This document shows, one piece after another, positions 41,393 through 51,500 of a stretch of DNA of 64,000 nt (position 1 is its first letter; each line of letters starts with the position of its first letter). The notes below the pieces were generated by a model. That model searched no databases. It was not told where the DNA came from and saw only the letters and a program-made list of their open reading frames with translations. Source of the DNA: Prevotella sp. (GTDB lineage: Bacteria > Bacteroidota > Bacteroidia > Bacteroidales > Bacteroidaceae); the NCBI GenBank assembly GCA_017524385.1, contig JAFWSS010000177.1, positions 44,932 through 108,931 of the forward strand. The letters run 5' to 3'. A program made the position numbers and the translations under genes.

Positions 41393-43774
41393 TCAATAGA
41401 GATAAATCTTGAAATCTTTCACGCTGGCAGGTGCTCCCTGCTCTGCACGGGGGAGATATTCGATGGCGGAGATGGTCTGCACCGCACCAAGGTCGATGAC
41501 GAGGAGGTGGGGTAGGGAGGTGCCTTTCTCCGTCTGCCAGAAGGTGGACTCCTGCAGGTCGTAGACCTTGTCGCCTGTGTGGTTGCCGTTCTCCTCTTCC
41601 GATGTGGCGTATTTGGTTGTCCAGGGTTCACGACTTATCCGTTTGCCGTCGGCGCCTTGCAGGTAGAGTTCGGCGATGGCCACTTGGTTCTTGCCATCGT
41701 GCGCAGAGAGACATTCTATGGCGAGGTAGCGGCCTTTCTTCTGCCCGTCAAACTTGATGGTCTGCCAGCCGTTGCCAGCCTTGAAGGCACCTGTCGACAC
41801 CGGTGTGGCGGAGTTGAGGTCGGGCTTGTCGCCGATGTTGTTGTGCTTGTTGCTCTTCTCCAATTGCAACTTGTTCAGTTCGGGTTCCGCCTGTCCCCAG
41901 ACGACGGCCTCGCGGGGACCCGCCACATCGAGCACGATGACCTCGTTCTTGCCCTTCTTCAGCCAGCAGCCAGGCACGTAGAGCGTCTGCTGCGGACCGA
42001 TGCTCCAGATGCGGCCCATGGCATGGCCGTTCACCCACACTTGACCTTTGCCCCATGTCTCGAAATTAAGGAAGGTGTCGCCCACCTTCGAGAGGTTGAA
42101 GTAGCCGCGATAGTAGCCCCGCTTGCTCACCAGGTCGAGGCCGTCACGGTTCCACATCACCTTCCCTCCAAGGCGCACGGCATTGTCTGGTTTGGTGTAG
42201 TCGTTGTTGTGCAAGAATGCTTCTGTGGCTTTCTCGTAGGTGTCGGGCAATGTGATTTTTGTCCATTGTAGTGGTTTCCAAGTGGTCTCGATGCCTGCAA
42301 TCTCCGAAGTGATGGTCACTTCGCTTGTGATGCCCTTGAAATCCTTGATGGCCCTGCCGAAGTTGATGCGCCCCATGGCCTCCACAAGGATTTCCAGTTC
42401 GTCGCCTTGTTTGACCGGCGGCAATGTCAGGCTCTTCTCATTCTTCACGCGGTCGATTTTGCCGATGTACTTGCCATTGACAAACACTTGTGCGAAGTCG
42501 TGGAAGTCGGCGGTGAGCACGCTTGGTTCGCTGATGGCCGGCAGAGTGGTGATATAGCACATGGCACCCCAGCCCATGTCCATTTCCTCAAAAGTCTTCA
42601 GACCACCTTCTTTCGCGATATAGCCGGTGGCGTTGAATATGGATGAGAACTCCTTCAACTCAAATTTTGGCACGGTGATGATGCCCATGGGTGCCTTGGG
42701 CACGGCGGGCATCTTCTTGCCATCGTTGTATTTCTCCATCATCTTGCGCAGTTCCCAGAACTTGGGTGTGGCGAGCCCCCATTCGTTGATGGGTGCGTCG
42801 TAGTCGTAGGAGGTGACGTCGGGTGCGAATCCGGGGCTGTTGGCTCCCGCCCAATGGCCGAAGGATGTGCCGCCATGTGTCATATAGAGTGAGAAACTTA
42901 TGCCTTTGGAGAGCATCTCGTCCATGCCGGCCACCATGTCCTTGGCAGGGCGTGTCTCATGCCGTGCCCCCCATTTGTCGAACCATCCGCTCCAGAATTC
43001 CGAGCACATCTTCGGGGAGTTGGGGCGCAGTTCGCCGAGTCTGCGGAACTGGTCGTCGATGTTGGCGCCGGTGCCGAAGTTCATCGTCCAGACGAGGTCG
43101 TCGAGGCCGTTCTTGGTGAAGTTGCTCGACCAGTCGCATTGGAAGAGTGCCACATCGTTGCCATAGATACCCCTCAGGCAGTCGCGTATTTCCGACACAT
43201 AAGGTTTGTCCTCGCCGTATGAACCATATTCATTCTCCACTTGTATCATGATGATGGGGCCACCATTCTGGATGGTGAGCGGAGCGAGTTGCTCACCCAC
43301 CTTCTGTTCGAAGATTTTCACGCGCTCCATGAAATAGGGGTCTTGCTCGCGCAGCTTGATGTCTTTCTTCTTGAGCAGCCACCAAGGCAGTCCGCCCATC
43401 TCCCACTCGGCACAGACGTATGGGCCGGGCCTGACAATCACATACATGCCGTTTTTCTGAGCCAGACGGCAGAAGGCGGCGACGTCGTTGTTGCCGGTGA
43501 AGTCGAATTGGCCTTCTTGCTGCTCGTGGATGTTCCAAAAGACATAGAGGCACAGCGTGTTCATACCCAAGGCCTTGCACATCTTGATGCGATGCTCCCA
43601 ATAAGGCTGTGGGATGCGGGGGTAGTGCACCTCGGCTGCTTTGATGACAAAGGGTTGCCCATTGAGCAGGAAGGTCTTGTCGCCAATGGCGAACGTCTCT
43701 CTTTTCTGTGCCGTTGCAGCGACGGTGAAGGCCATGAGAAGGGTGGCCGTCAGCAATAGTCTAAGGGTTTTCAT
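41393..43774 (-). CDS. Secreted GH35 beta-galactosidase
   Basis: The 793-residue enzyme has a signal peptide (to about 22) and a GH35 catalytic TIM barrel. The acid/base is Glu182 in VENEYGSYG and the nucleophile Glu259 in KMCSEFWSGWFDKWG; YVFWNIHEQQEGQFDF and RPGPYVCAEWE are also typical. Beta-sandwich domains follow, and the last 130 residues resemble a discoidin (F5/8 type C) carbohydrate-binding module. It would release beta-linked galactose from plant hemicellulose or host glycans. It lies downstream of a secreted esterase gene with a long array between them. Confidence 0.93.
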   Translation of the reverse strand: MKTLRLLLTATLLMAFTVAATAQKRETFAIGDKTFLLNGQPFVIKAAEVHYPRIPQPYWEHRIKMCKALGMNTLCLYVFWNIHEQQEGQFDFTGNNDVAAFCRLAQKNGMYVIVRPGPYVCAEWEMGGLPWWLLKKKDIKLREQDPYFMERVKIFEQKVGEQLAPLTIQNGGPIIMIQVENEYGSYGEDKPYVSEIRDCLRGIYGNDVALFQCDWSSNFTKNGLDDLVWTMNFGTGANIDDQFRRLGELRPNSPKMCSEFWSGWFDKWGARHETRPAKDMVAGMDEMLSKGISFSLYMTHGGTSFGHWAGANSPGFAPDVTSYDYDAPINEWGLATPKFWELRKMMEKYNDGKKMPAVPKAPMGIITVPKFELKEFSSIFNATGYIAKEGGLKTFEEMDMGWGAMCYITTLPAISEPSVLTADFHDFAQVFVNGKYIGKIDRVKNEKSLTLPPVKQGDELEILVEAMGRINFGRAIKDFKGITSEVTITSEIAGIETTWKPLQWTKITLPDTYEKATEAFLHNNDYTKPDNAVRLGGKVMWNRDGLDLVSKRGYYRGYFNLSKVGDTFLNFETWGKGQVWVNGHAMGRIWSIGPQQTLYVPGCWLKKGKNEVIVLDVAGPREAVVWGQAEPELNKLQLEKSNKHNNIGDKPDLNSATPVSTGAFKAGNGWQTIKFDGQKKGRYLAIECLSAHDGKNQVAIAELYLQGADGKRISREPWTTKYATSEEENGNHTGDKVYDLQESTFWQTEKGTSLPHLLVIDLGAVQTISAIEYLPRAEQGAPASVKDFKIYLY

Positions 43775-43792
43775 GGTGGAAATTTTTTGTTT

Positions 43793-43915
43793 TTAGGAGG
43801 GAATAGGAGGTTTTAGGATAATAGGAGATGATAGGAGGTTTTAGGATAATAGGAGATGATAGGAGGTTTTAGGAGAGGCCAGGAGATTCCAGGAATCCTG
43901 GGAAAACCAGCCCCC
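43793..43915 (-). repeat. 9/28-bp-period array between the esterase and GH35 genes
   Basis: On the plus strand a 28-bp unit, AGGAGGTTTTAGGATAATAG plus GAGATGAT, repeats more than twice. It is composed of 9-bp subunits starting TAGG or AGGA. The end near the esterase stop is more degenerate. It lies after the esterase stop. Confidence 0.8.
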
Positions 43916-43923
43916 CGGTTCTC

Positions 43924-44745
43924 CTAGAAACTGTCGAGCCATGCTTTCAGTTCCATGATCATCTCGATGTGGTATTTGAAACTCAGGCGGCTGCCCCATC
44001 CGTGTCCTCCGTCGGGATAGACGTGAAGCGATGCCGGCACGTCGTGGCGGTAAAGTTCCATATAATAATTCGTGCCGTTGGAGGGTTCCACCACGTTGTC
44101 GTCGTCGCTGAGGGCAATCCAGGCACGCGGGGTGGTGCGGGTGACAAGCAAGTCGCTGCTGTAATTTTTCTCCTTCCTCTTCTGGTTGCCCTTTCCCAGG
44201 AAGTTGTCATGAGAGCCTTGGTGGCAGTAGCCTTGCATCATGGTGATGACGGGATAGAAGAGGATTTGGAAGTTGGGCTTGGCGTTTCTTTCTGACAGTG
44301 TGGCCACGATGGAGGCGAGGTGTCCTCCTGCCGAAGACCCCATGATGCCCACCTCGTTGGATTTGATATGCCATTGCATTGCGTTGCGTCTCACCATCTT
44401 GATGGCTTCCTCGGCATCAGAGATGGGCACTTCGGGGTTTCCATTGGGCATGCGGTATTTGAGCACGAAGGCGGAGATGCCCATGTTTTGGAAGAATTTG
44501 GCCCATTCGTGCCCCTCGTGGTCCATGGCGAGCCCAGAGTATCCTCCTCCGGGGCATATGATGATGGCACGCCCTGTTGCCTTCCTGTCAGCGGGTAGGT
44601 ATGCCCATACCTTGGCGGTGTCGTTGACTATACCGCTTCGATTGGGTGCTCCTTTGGGCCAAAGATTGATCACTTGGATTTTCTGGGCCGGAAGTGTGGC
44701 CGCGACAGCCAGCAGGGCTGTCAGCAATAAGATTTTTCTAGTCAT
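43924..44745 (-). CDS. Secreted alpha/beta hydrolase, acetyl-xylan-esterase-like
   Basis: The 273-residue hydrolase has a signal peptide (ILLLTALLAVAATLPAQ). PGGGYSGLAMDHEG forms the oxyanion region, Ser138 lies in GSSAGGH, the acid in ALSDDDNVV (about 214) and His248 in DGGHGWG. The layout is that of lipase/esterase-like enzymes annotated as acetyl xylan esterases in gut Bacteroidetes, which deacetylate hemicellulose. Its promoter box lies about 90 bp upstream. Next to GH35, it supports a glycan-degradation role. Confidence 0.85.
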   Translation of the reverse strand: MTRKILLLTALLAVAATLPAQKIQVINLWPKGAPNRSGIVNDTAKVWAYLPADRKATGRAIIICPGGGYSGLAMDHEGHEWAKFFQNMGISAFVLKYRMPNGNPEVPISDAEEAIKMVRRNAMQWHIKSNEVGIMGSSAGGHLASIVATLSERNAKPNFQILFYPVITMMQGYCHQGSHDNFLGKGNQKRKEKNYSSDLLVTRTTPRAWIALSDDDNVVEPSNGTNYYMELYRHDVPASLHVYPDGGHGWGSRLSFKYHIEMIMELKAWLDSF

Positions 44746-44835
44746 GGTTGCATTCTTTTTTACCTTGCGAGAAAAACAGCATGCACATCTGTCGTGCTTT
44801 CACGCCGTGTGCCTTATCTCCACGCAAATTTTTTG

Positions 44836-44843
44836 CAAAGGTA
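44836..44843 (-). promoter_or_regulatory. -7 box for the esterase gene
   Basis: TACCTTTG on the minus strand, followed by GC, about 90 bp before the ATG. Confidence 0.6.
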
Positions 44844-45145
44844 GTGTTTTTTTTGAAATATCCCAAGTTTGACACTTGCTTTTAAAAATGTCTGACATAC
44901 AGTCAAATAAAGCTACTGGAATGTGCTATGACAAGGAGTGTTTGCACATTTTACTTATATTTAACCATTTTTCGCAAGTCACTTCGGCCATCGACCGATG
45001 TTGGTTACGCCAGGGTGCTGTCCCTTGTTCCAATTCGCTGAAGGGTTTGTGTCATAGGGTGATGTAGAGACGATTTAATCGAGGTGAGCAAAGCATGGAA
45101 AACAAAAAAATCGTTCTTTTGCTTTGTTTTGTATCTGGCTTGCAT

Positions 45146-45153
45146 TATCTTTG
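45146..45153 (+). promoter_or_regulatory. Promoter of the ATP-grasp gene
   Basis: TATCTTTG, with TTTG 19 bp upstream (45123-45126) as the -33 element. This is the best full Bacteroidetes promoter in the window. The ATG lies 31 bp downstream. Confidence 0.7.
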
Positions 45154-45184
45154 CATGCTGGAAATAATATAAACCAAACACCCG

Positions 45185-46327
45185 ATGAGAGACCAAATTA
45201 TCTGCTTAATAGAAAAAACAATTCTTAAAACCGACCGTTTCTTGCACAGAACTTTCAGCAGCAACGACGGCACCGAAGGGCTTTATCCCAACCAAATATT
45301 GCCCAAGGAAGGTGCTTTCTTGCGCTGGAATAACTATTTTTTTGGTCGGAAAGCGTTCCCCCACCTCAAGAATTACATTGATATCGCCATCCGTGAGAAT
45401 ATGCCCGAAAGCATACAGCCAGAAGAGCGGCGGCGATTGGAGAAAGACATGTTGCAGTGCCAATTGGCTTTGGAAATAACACCTTTGGAGTATTTCCTTT
45501 TCGATTTCCCACATTTGTCCTATAGTGAGCGCACCACATATCTGTCTGATGCGGAACGATGGCGCGTGCTCCATGAGATTTTCGGTGAGAAGGTTAGAAG
45601 CGACCACTCCGACAAATGGCGTTTCTACCAGTTGGCGAAACCCTATTTCCATCGTGAGGCTTGCAAGGTGGGACCTGATGCAACCAAGGAGGATTTCATG
45701 GATTTCTTCTCAAGACATCCGCGATTCTTCGTCAAAGAACTCAACGGCTGTTTCGGTAAAAACGCCTATATGCTGGAACCCAAGGACAAGGAGAAAGCAG
45801 AGGCCGTGTACAAGAAACTGTATGAAAATGGTTTATGGATACTGGAGGAACCTATCATACAGTCGAAGGAAATGTCCTCTTGGAATTCCACTTCGGTCAA
45901 CACCGTTCGTGTGGCATCATTTCTCACTCGCGAGGGGGTGCACCACAACGTCATGCCTTTTTTCCGAGCCGGGCGCAAGGGATTCATCGTTGACAACGGC
46001 TTCCGAGGAGGCATTGGCGCGGGTATCGATGTGGAAACAGGAAAAGTCTGCACAGAGGGGTTCGACGAGCATGGGCATCATTATGAGCAGCATCCCGACT
46101 CGGGTGTGCACTATATGGGATGGCAAATGCCCGACTGGGATGCCCTGCTGCGCCTAACCGAGGAGATGCACCGCTCTCTGCCATCCTGTCACCGTTATGT
46201 GGCTTTCGACTTGGCGCACACTGCACAAGGATGGGTCTTGGTGGAAGGCAACTGGGGGCAGATGCTCTACAACCAAAGGGGAGCTCGAAAGGGAGTGAGA
46301 AAGGAATTCCTGGAATACATCAGTTAG
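45185..46327 (+). CDS. Sugar-transfer-associated ATP-grasp protein
   Basis: The 380-residue cytoplasmic protein fits the sugar-transfer-associated ATP-grasp family often found in capsule and exopolysaccharide loci. The ATP-grasp core runs from about residue 150: FVKELNGCFGKNAYML, LWILEEPIIQ, STSVNTVRVASFL, NGFRGGIGAGIDVETG and the metal-binding end VLVEGNWGQML. Members probably ligate an amino acid or other carboxylate to a sugar or carrier. No glycosyltransferases flank it here; the nearest polysaccharide gene is the transferase at 61309. It is monocistronic. Confidence 0.85.
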   Translation: MRDQIICLIEKTILKTDRFLHRTFSSNDGTEGLYPNQILPKEGAFLRWNNYFFGRKAFPHLKNYIDIAIRENMPESIQPEERRRLEKDMLQCQLALEITPLEYFLFDFPHLSYSERTTYLSDAERWRVLHEIFGEKVRSDHSDKWRFYQLAKPYFHREACKVGPDATKEDFMDFFSRHPRFFVKELNGCFGKNAYMLEPKDKEKAEAVYKKLYENGLWILEEPIIQSKEMSSWNSTSVNTVRVASFLTREGVHHNVMPFFRAGRKGFIVDNGFRGGIGAGIDVETGKVCTEGFDEHGHHYEQHPDSGVHYMGWQMPDWDALLRLTEEMHRSLPSCHRYVAFDLAHTAQGWVLVEGNWGQMLYNQRGARKGVRKEFLEYIS

Positions 46328-46372
46328 GCCCCCAGTATTCCTAGGGCTTCTAGTGCCCTTGGAATATCCAGG
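46328..46372 (+). repeat. 9-bp-period CCTAGGGCT-type array after the ATP-grasp gene
   Basis: About five units such as CCTAGGGCT, TCTAGTGCC and CTTGGAATA begin at the stop codon. Confidence 0.65.
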
Positions 46373-46407
46373 CGCCATACCATACAAACTTAAATCAACC
46401 ATCAAAA

Positions 46408-47856
46408 ATGCGAAAAAGAACCTATTGCCTATTTGTAGCCATGTTGGTAGTGGCTTGCGCACAGGCCAAAGTGAGACTTCCACACCTCATAGGAGACAAC
46501 ATGGTGCTTCAGCAGAACACGGAAGCACGGTTATGGGGCTGGGATGAGCCAGGAAAGAACGTCACCGTCAGCGTTTCCTGGAGTACGCAGACCTACAAGG
46601 CCAAGACCGGGAAGGACGGGAAGTGGATGGTCAAGGTGCACACCCCGGTTGCCAGTTACACTCCGTTGTCCATTGCTTTCGACGACGGAGAAACCGTCAT
46701 CATCAATGGCGTGCTCTCAGGAGAAGTCTGGGTGTGTGCCGGGCAGAGCAACATGGAGATGCCGGTGAAAGGTTTCGGCAACTGTCCTGTGGAGGGTTAC
46801 AACGAGGAGGTGTTGCAAGCAAGACGTTACAAGGGCATACACTATGTGAAGGTGCCCAGCGTGATGAGCATGACACCCTTGGAGGATGCCGACTGCGAGT
46901 GGCGCGAGATAGGACCCGAGACGGTGGGTGAAGCATCTGCCACAGGCTATTTTTTCGCACAGGCGCTGAACAGCACCCTCGACGTGCCTGTAGGGCTTGT
47001 GATAGCCAACAAAGGTGGTACGCGCGTGGAAAGCTGGTTGACGAAGGAAAACCTACAGAAGCACACCACGGAACCGCTTGACACCATGGGCATCGTCAAT
47101 GGCCATGAGTGGGACTACCATCGCCAACTGGTGTGGGGAAACGGCACCTTCAACCCCATCCTCAACTACACCGTCAAGGGCATCATCTTCTATCAAGGAT
47201 GCTCCAATGTGGGAGACCCGGGAGACCAATATTCAGAACGCCTGCAACTGCTCGTGCAGCAATGGCGGGAGCAGTTCGCACTTGGTGAGATACCATTCTA
47301 TTTCGTGGAAATAGCACCTTATCACTACGACAATGTGGACGGCGACAACGGGGCAAGGTTGCGCGAGCAACAATACCTCGCTTCAACGAAAATCCCCAAT
47401 AGCGGCCTTGTCTGCACCAACGACCTGGCCTATCCTTATGAGACCACGCAGATACACCCGGCGCAGAAGAAACCAGTGGGTCGGCGACTCGCCTTGCTCG
47501 CCCTCAATCAGACCTACGGCATGGGAAACGTGTGGTGCAAGAGTCCATCGTTCAAAGATATGAAGATAGACGGCAGCACCGTTCACATTCACTTGAAAGA
47601 CGACTATGGGAGCATCAGCAGGTTCGAGGACATCCAAGGCTTCGAGATGGCTGGCGCCGACCGTGTGTTCCATCCGGCAAAGGCTGTCCATTTCTGGCAA
47701 CCAGGGGGTGGCGAGTGGGACGAGACCATCAAAATCACGTGCCCCGAGGTGGAGCATCCGGTGGCCATTCGCTACTGTTTCAAGAATTTCCAGTTGGGCA
47801 ACCTCAAGAACGGCGCCGGACTGCCGTTGTTCCCCTTCCGCACCGACAACTGGTAA
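46408..47856 (+). CDS. Secreted SGNH esterase, sialate O-acetylesterase family
   Basis: The 482-residue protein has a signal peptide (YCLFVAMLVVACAQA) and the sialate-O-acetylesterase layout. An N-terminal beta domain carries MVLQQNTEARLWGW, then the SGNH core has nucleophile Ser114 in CAGQSNMEMPV, IANKGGTRVESW, a YQGCSN block and the Asp-His pair in the region TNDLAYPYETTQIHPAQKK. The block usually written YQGESN has Cys in place of Glu, which is unusual but is not the catalytic triad. It removes acetyl groups from sialic acids or plant polysaccharides. It lies 80 bp after the ATP-grasp gene. Confidence 0.9.
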   Translation: MRKRTYCLFVAMLVVACAQAKVRLPHLIGDNMVLQQNTEARLWGWDEPGKNVTVSVSWSTQTYKAKTGKDGKWMVKVHTPVASYTPLSIAFDDGETVIINGVLSGEVWVCAGQSNMEMPVKGFGNCPVEGYNEEVLQARRYKGIHYVKVPSVMSMTPLEDADCEWREIGPETVGEASATGYFFAQALNSTLDVPVGLVIANKGGTRVESWLTKENLQKHTTEPLDTMGIVNGHEWDYHRQLVWGNGTFNPILNYTVKGIIFYQGCSNVGDPGDQYSERLQLLVQQWREQFALGEIPFYFVEIAPYHYDNVDGDNGARLREQQYLASTKIPNSGLVCTNDLAYPYETTQIHPAQKKPVGRRLALLALNQTYGMGNVWCKSPSFKDMKIDGSTVHIHLKDDYGSISRFEDIQGFEMAGADRVFHPAKAVHFWQPGGGEWDETIKITCPEVEHPVAIRYCFKNFQLGNLKNGAGLPLFPFRTDNW

Positions 47857-47927
47857 GATGATTCCCCCCCTCAAGTCATGGCAAACATCATCAGACAGAA
47901 TGGCAAGAAAAGTAAACATATGTCCCT

Positions 47928-48006
47928 TTAACTCCCCTTTAACTCCCCCTCCCCTATAACTCTTCTTTAACTCCCCTTTAACTCCTCTTTAACTCCCCTT
48001 TACTTC
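47928..48006 (+). repeat. 11-bp-period TTTAACTCCCC array after the esterase
   Basis: About seven units of TTTAACTCCCC or TTTAACTCCTC run up to the Nudix start codon, 72 bp past the esterase stop. Confidence 0.85.
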
Positions 48007-48007
48007 C

Positions 48008-48535
48008 ATGGAACACCCTTTGCGAAAGTTCACGCACTGCCCGGTTTGTGGCAGTGCGTCTTTTACCGACAACGACGAGAAGAGCCGTCGTTGCGCCGAC
48101 TGCTCGTTTGTGTATTACTTGAACCCCAGCAGCGCATACGTGGCCGTCATCGTCGATGAGCAAGGACGTTTGCTCGTGGAGCGACGCGGGCGTGAACCGG
48201 CATTTGGCACGCTCGACCTTCCGGGAGGATTCGCCGACATAGGTGAGACGGCTGAGGAGGGATTGGCGCGAGAAGTATTGGAAGAGACGGGGCTCCGTGT
48301 GGCGAGAGCGGAATATTTGTTCAGCATCCCCAATGAGTACCTCTTTTCTGGTTTTAAGGTTCCCACGCTCGACCTCTTCTTCCGTTGCAAGGTGGACGAC
48401 CCGTCGGCGCTATGTGCAGGTGACGATGCCGCCGAGTGCTTCTGGCTGCCATTATCCGATGTCAATCCTTCCTTTTTTGGCCTTCACTCCATAAGGAAAG
48501 GGGTGGAAAGGCTTCTCAATGCAGCGAGGGGATGA
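48008..48535 (+). CDS. Nudix hydrolase with N-terminal zinc ribbon
   Basis: The 175-residue protein has a four-Cys ribbon (Cys11, 14, 29, 32: CPVCG and CADCS). A full Nudix box spans residues about 73-96 (GGFADIGETAEEGLAREVLE plus ETGL). The ribbon-Nudix order recalls NudC-type NADH pyrophosphatases, but the protein is shorter and lacks their C-terminal SQPWPFPxS signature. It hydrolyses some nucleoside diphosphate linked to X; the exact substrate is open. Its start codon abuts an 11-bp-period array and its end overlaps a perfect terminator hairpin. Confidence 0.9.
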   Translation: MEHPLRKFTHCPVCGSASFTDNDEKSRRCADCSFVYYLNPSSAYVAVIVDEQGRLLVERRGREPAFGTLDLPGGFADIGETAEEGLAREVLEETGLRVARAEYLFSIPNEYLFSGFKVPTLDLFFRCKVDDPSALCAGDDAAECFWLPLSDVNPSFFGLHSIRKGVERLLNAARG

Positions 48536-48556
48536 GTCGTAACTCATCCCCTCGCT
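48523..48556. terminator. Bidirectional hairpin terminator (15-bp perfect stem)
   Basis: AGCGAGGGGATGAGT pairs with ACTCATCCCCTCGCT around the loop CGTA. The left arm includes the last codons and stop of the Nudix gene. It lies between convergent genes. Confidence 0.85.
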
Positions 48557-48582
48557 TGTGAAAACGCAGGCAGAACGCGTTC

Positions 48583-51500
48583 TTATTTCACGTATTTCTT
48601 TCCGTTGATGATGTAAACGCCCTTGGGAAGGCTGTTGAGGATTTCCCTTGCCGAAGCGTCGCTGTTGGCGGCCACCTTCCTTCCGGTGATGGTGTAAACG
48701 CCGGGAAGCGACTGTCGTATGGAGCCCTCATTGTCACCGCCGGCTTCCACGATGTCATGGATGACCGTCTCGGTCCTAGGTTTGATGTAGGAAGCCACAT
48801 GCAGCCTGCTTCCGGATTGGGGCTTCACCATGGAGGTGAAATAAGCCCTGAACGGGTTGACCTCGCTGTCACCTGGCACGTAGCTGAAGTAGTTGCCGCG
48901 GTTTTCCTCGTCAAGCATGTAGATGTTGTGGCCGTATGTGCTTGCCTTGTAATAGGAGCCTTGGAAATCGAAACTTCTTCCGTCGGCCACCACCTTGGAA
49001 CTGAGGAAATGTGTGTCGTCACCACTGAACACCAGGGGTTTGCCCACCAAGCATGCTTCCTCTCCATAAGTGGCTCCAGGCACCGTGATGATGTATGGCA
49101 CGTTGGCACGCATCTCTTCCGCATCCGTGAAGAAGGTGTAGAATCCATCCTCTCCATAGAACTCCCTCATCCAGAACTGTCCGTTGTCATCATCCGACCT
49201 GTTCCATTTGACTTTCACGTGGTCAACGGTGTTGTAAACCTTGTCAACGTCGAAAGGTACGACGATGGTGGTCCAGTTGTTCTCGTTGATTCTTCCCATG
49301 AAGCCTTTCTCGAATGTTCGGGTGTATTCCGCATGGTCGGCGTTGAAATCCATCGGTACATAGCAAGGTATGTTGTCGACAAGCGTGATGTTCTCGGCCA
49401 TGCCGTTCACCACCTGGTTGTGAGCAGAGAGTTCGTCGTATGACTTGGGAACATAGTAGAGTGTGTTGGGGTTGCTGTTTGGCACGATGCTTGAAGGCAA
49501 GTCGATGTCGGGATTGGTCAAGTCGAGTGCCAAGACGTCTTCAGGCACCACCAGTCTTTTCGTTGTCGGCGCTATGGCATACATCTTCCCGTCTTGCTTC
49601 CACATCCTTATGCTGGGACGTGGCACGAAAGACTTGCTATACAGGTGGGCGGTGTTGACCAAATCTGGATCGTTGCTGCTGGATGTCTTGTAATGGAGAT
49701 ATAGTGTGAATTGCTGGTAGTATGCCAGGTCTTTGCATTCAAATTCCATCCACATCGACTTGCCTACCGGGAGGTGTATGAGTGGTTTCTCCGTGCTATA
49801 CCATGTATTTCTCTTTAACAGGAATCGGAAATGGTCATTGTAGTCGTTAGAACCATTGTTGGTGATTTTCGCCCTTATTCTCAACTCGTTGCCATAGAGG
49901 TTTTTCGACGAAGAGTCATAGTTGTCTATGGTGATTGAGTCAAGGTTGAGGCTGTATTTCACCGAACTTTTCACGTTGAATGTCTTTTCGAAAAGGACGT
50001 TTTTGCGCAAGGTGTCTGTGCAAACCAACAGTTTGTGGGTACCTGTTTCCTGAGGAATATAGATGATGTCATAGTCCATGTTGCAACGAGCGGGGATGTT
50101 GATGTTGGCGAAATGCATGGGCATGATGCTGTCCTCATAGACGTAAAGCAAGCGGTTGGCCATGTCCATGGTGTTGTTGGTCAGGTTGAGTTTCAGTTCC
50201 CTTGCCGCTCCTTTGTAGAATGACATCGAGCCATCGGTTTCAAGGGAGTTGTATTGGACAGGAGGCAAAAGTGACAGACTCGCCGTCCCGTTTTCTATAG
50301 ACGCTTTTACAAGACCGTATTTCGATGCACTCCTCACCTTGTCGAAATGCCAAAGACCGTCGCCATTGGAAAGACGGCTGATGGCATAGATGTAGTATTC
50401 TCCATTCCTGACATCGCCCAGGTTGTCGATGGTCCATGTCCTGGTGCTGGTCTCAGAGTTGTCCTTGAGATAGATGCTGTCCTCGCCAAGCACCTTTACT
50501 ATCTTGTTGGTCTGATCCACCAATCCGAGGCCTTCGACGTAAATGCCTGGCACGCCACTGTAGTTGCGTCTGCTGGTGACTACTTTGCCATTGCTCAAAC
50601 TGATGGATGCTAAATCGAGACAGACGTGAGGGCTTTCTTCTTCTACGGCCGTCGAGTTTGTCTTGGGTTCAATGTTGAAGATGCACCACAAGTCTTTGTA
50701 ATAGGCATAAGTCGATGTGTTGTTGTATGGGCTGATGTTGGTGAAACTGTAGAAACCTTGGTTGCATCCGTCCCATCCCCAGTCGATATGGTATTTGCCA
50801 TCCTGGTCGTATCCGTCGAGAGCGAATACGTGGCGAGCCCCACCAATCTTGATGTTGCATCCGGAGACAATCACGGGCATTCCTTTCGACAAGTTGTCAT
50901 AAAAGATGTCTTCCAAGTCGGGCATCAGGTATGATGAGAACCACCTGGTTTCCGTGCAACGATAGCCAAAATTCCTTAATGTCGTGTAAATGTATTTGGT
51001 GGGAGAGTTGCTGTCTTCTTGGAAGTCAGTATACATATATTGCCCCAAATGGTACATGAAACGAGCAATCTCGTCCTCCTCTGCTTGGGAGTATCCTGTA
51101 TCTAAATAATTCGGCAGAATGTTGTCCCAATCGATATCATAGGCCGGCTGGTCTTCCAATTCGATGCCAAGTGTCTCGGTGGTGTATCCCACAGCCTTTG
51201 GTATGGTGGCAGGGTATTTGAAATGACACATGATTTCTGCTACGGTCACGGTGCTGCATGCACAAGACGAGCGTTTCTTCGAACTGTAATACGGGTTCAT
51301 GTTATAGTAAGGCGCATAATGCCCATAAGCATTTTGGAGGAAAGGCTTGATGGGGTTTTTGGTAAGTGTCATAGACCTTCTGGGTGCATCGGTGGTCGTT
51401 GTGAGCTGTCCTGCTTGCTCCCTTGCCCTAAGGTCGAGGGTGGCTTCTTCATAAAAATCGAGAAGAGCCGACAATCCATCGGGCATGTTGTCTAGGTCGA

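Larger units (their letters stand above)
44746..45184. other. Divergent intergenic region
   Basis: This 439-bp stretch holds the esterase promoter (44836) and the ATP-grasp promoter (45146). Between them I see nothing convincing: a 63-codon open frame at 44876 lacks a ribosome-binding site and homology. Confidence 0.5.

Noticed and set aside
44876-45067. 63-codon open frame in the divergent intergenic region
   Set aside because: No ribosome-binding site, no recognisable sequence, and it lies between two promoters without a box of its own.
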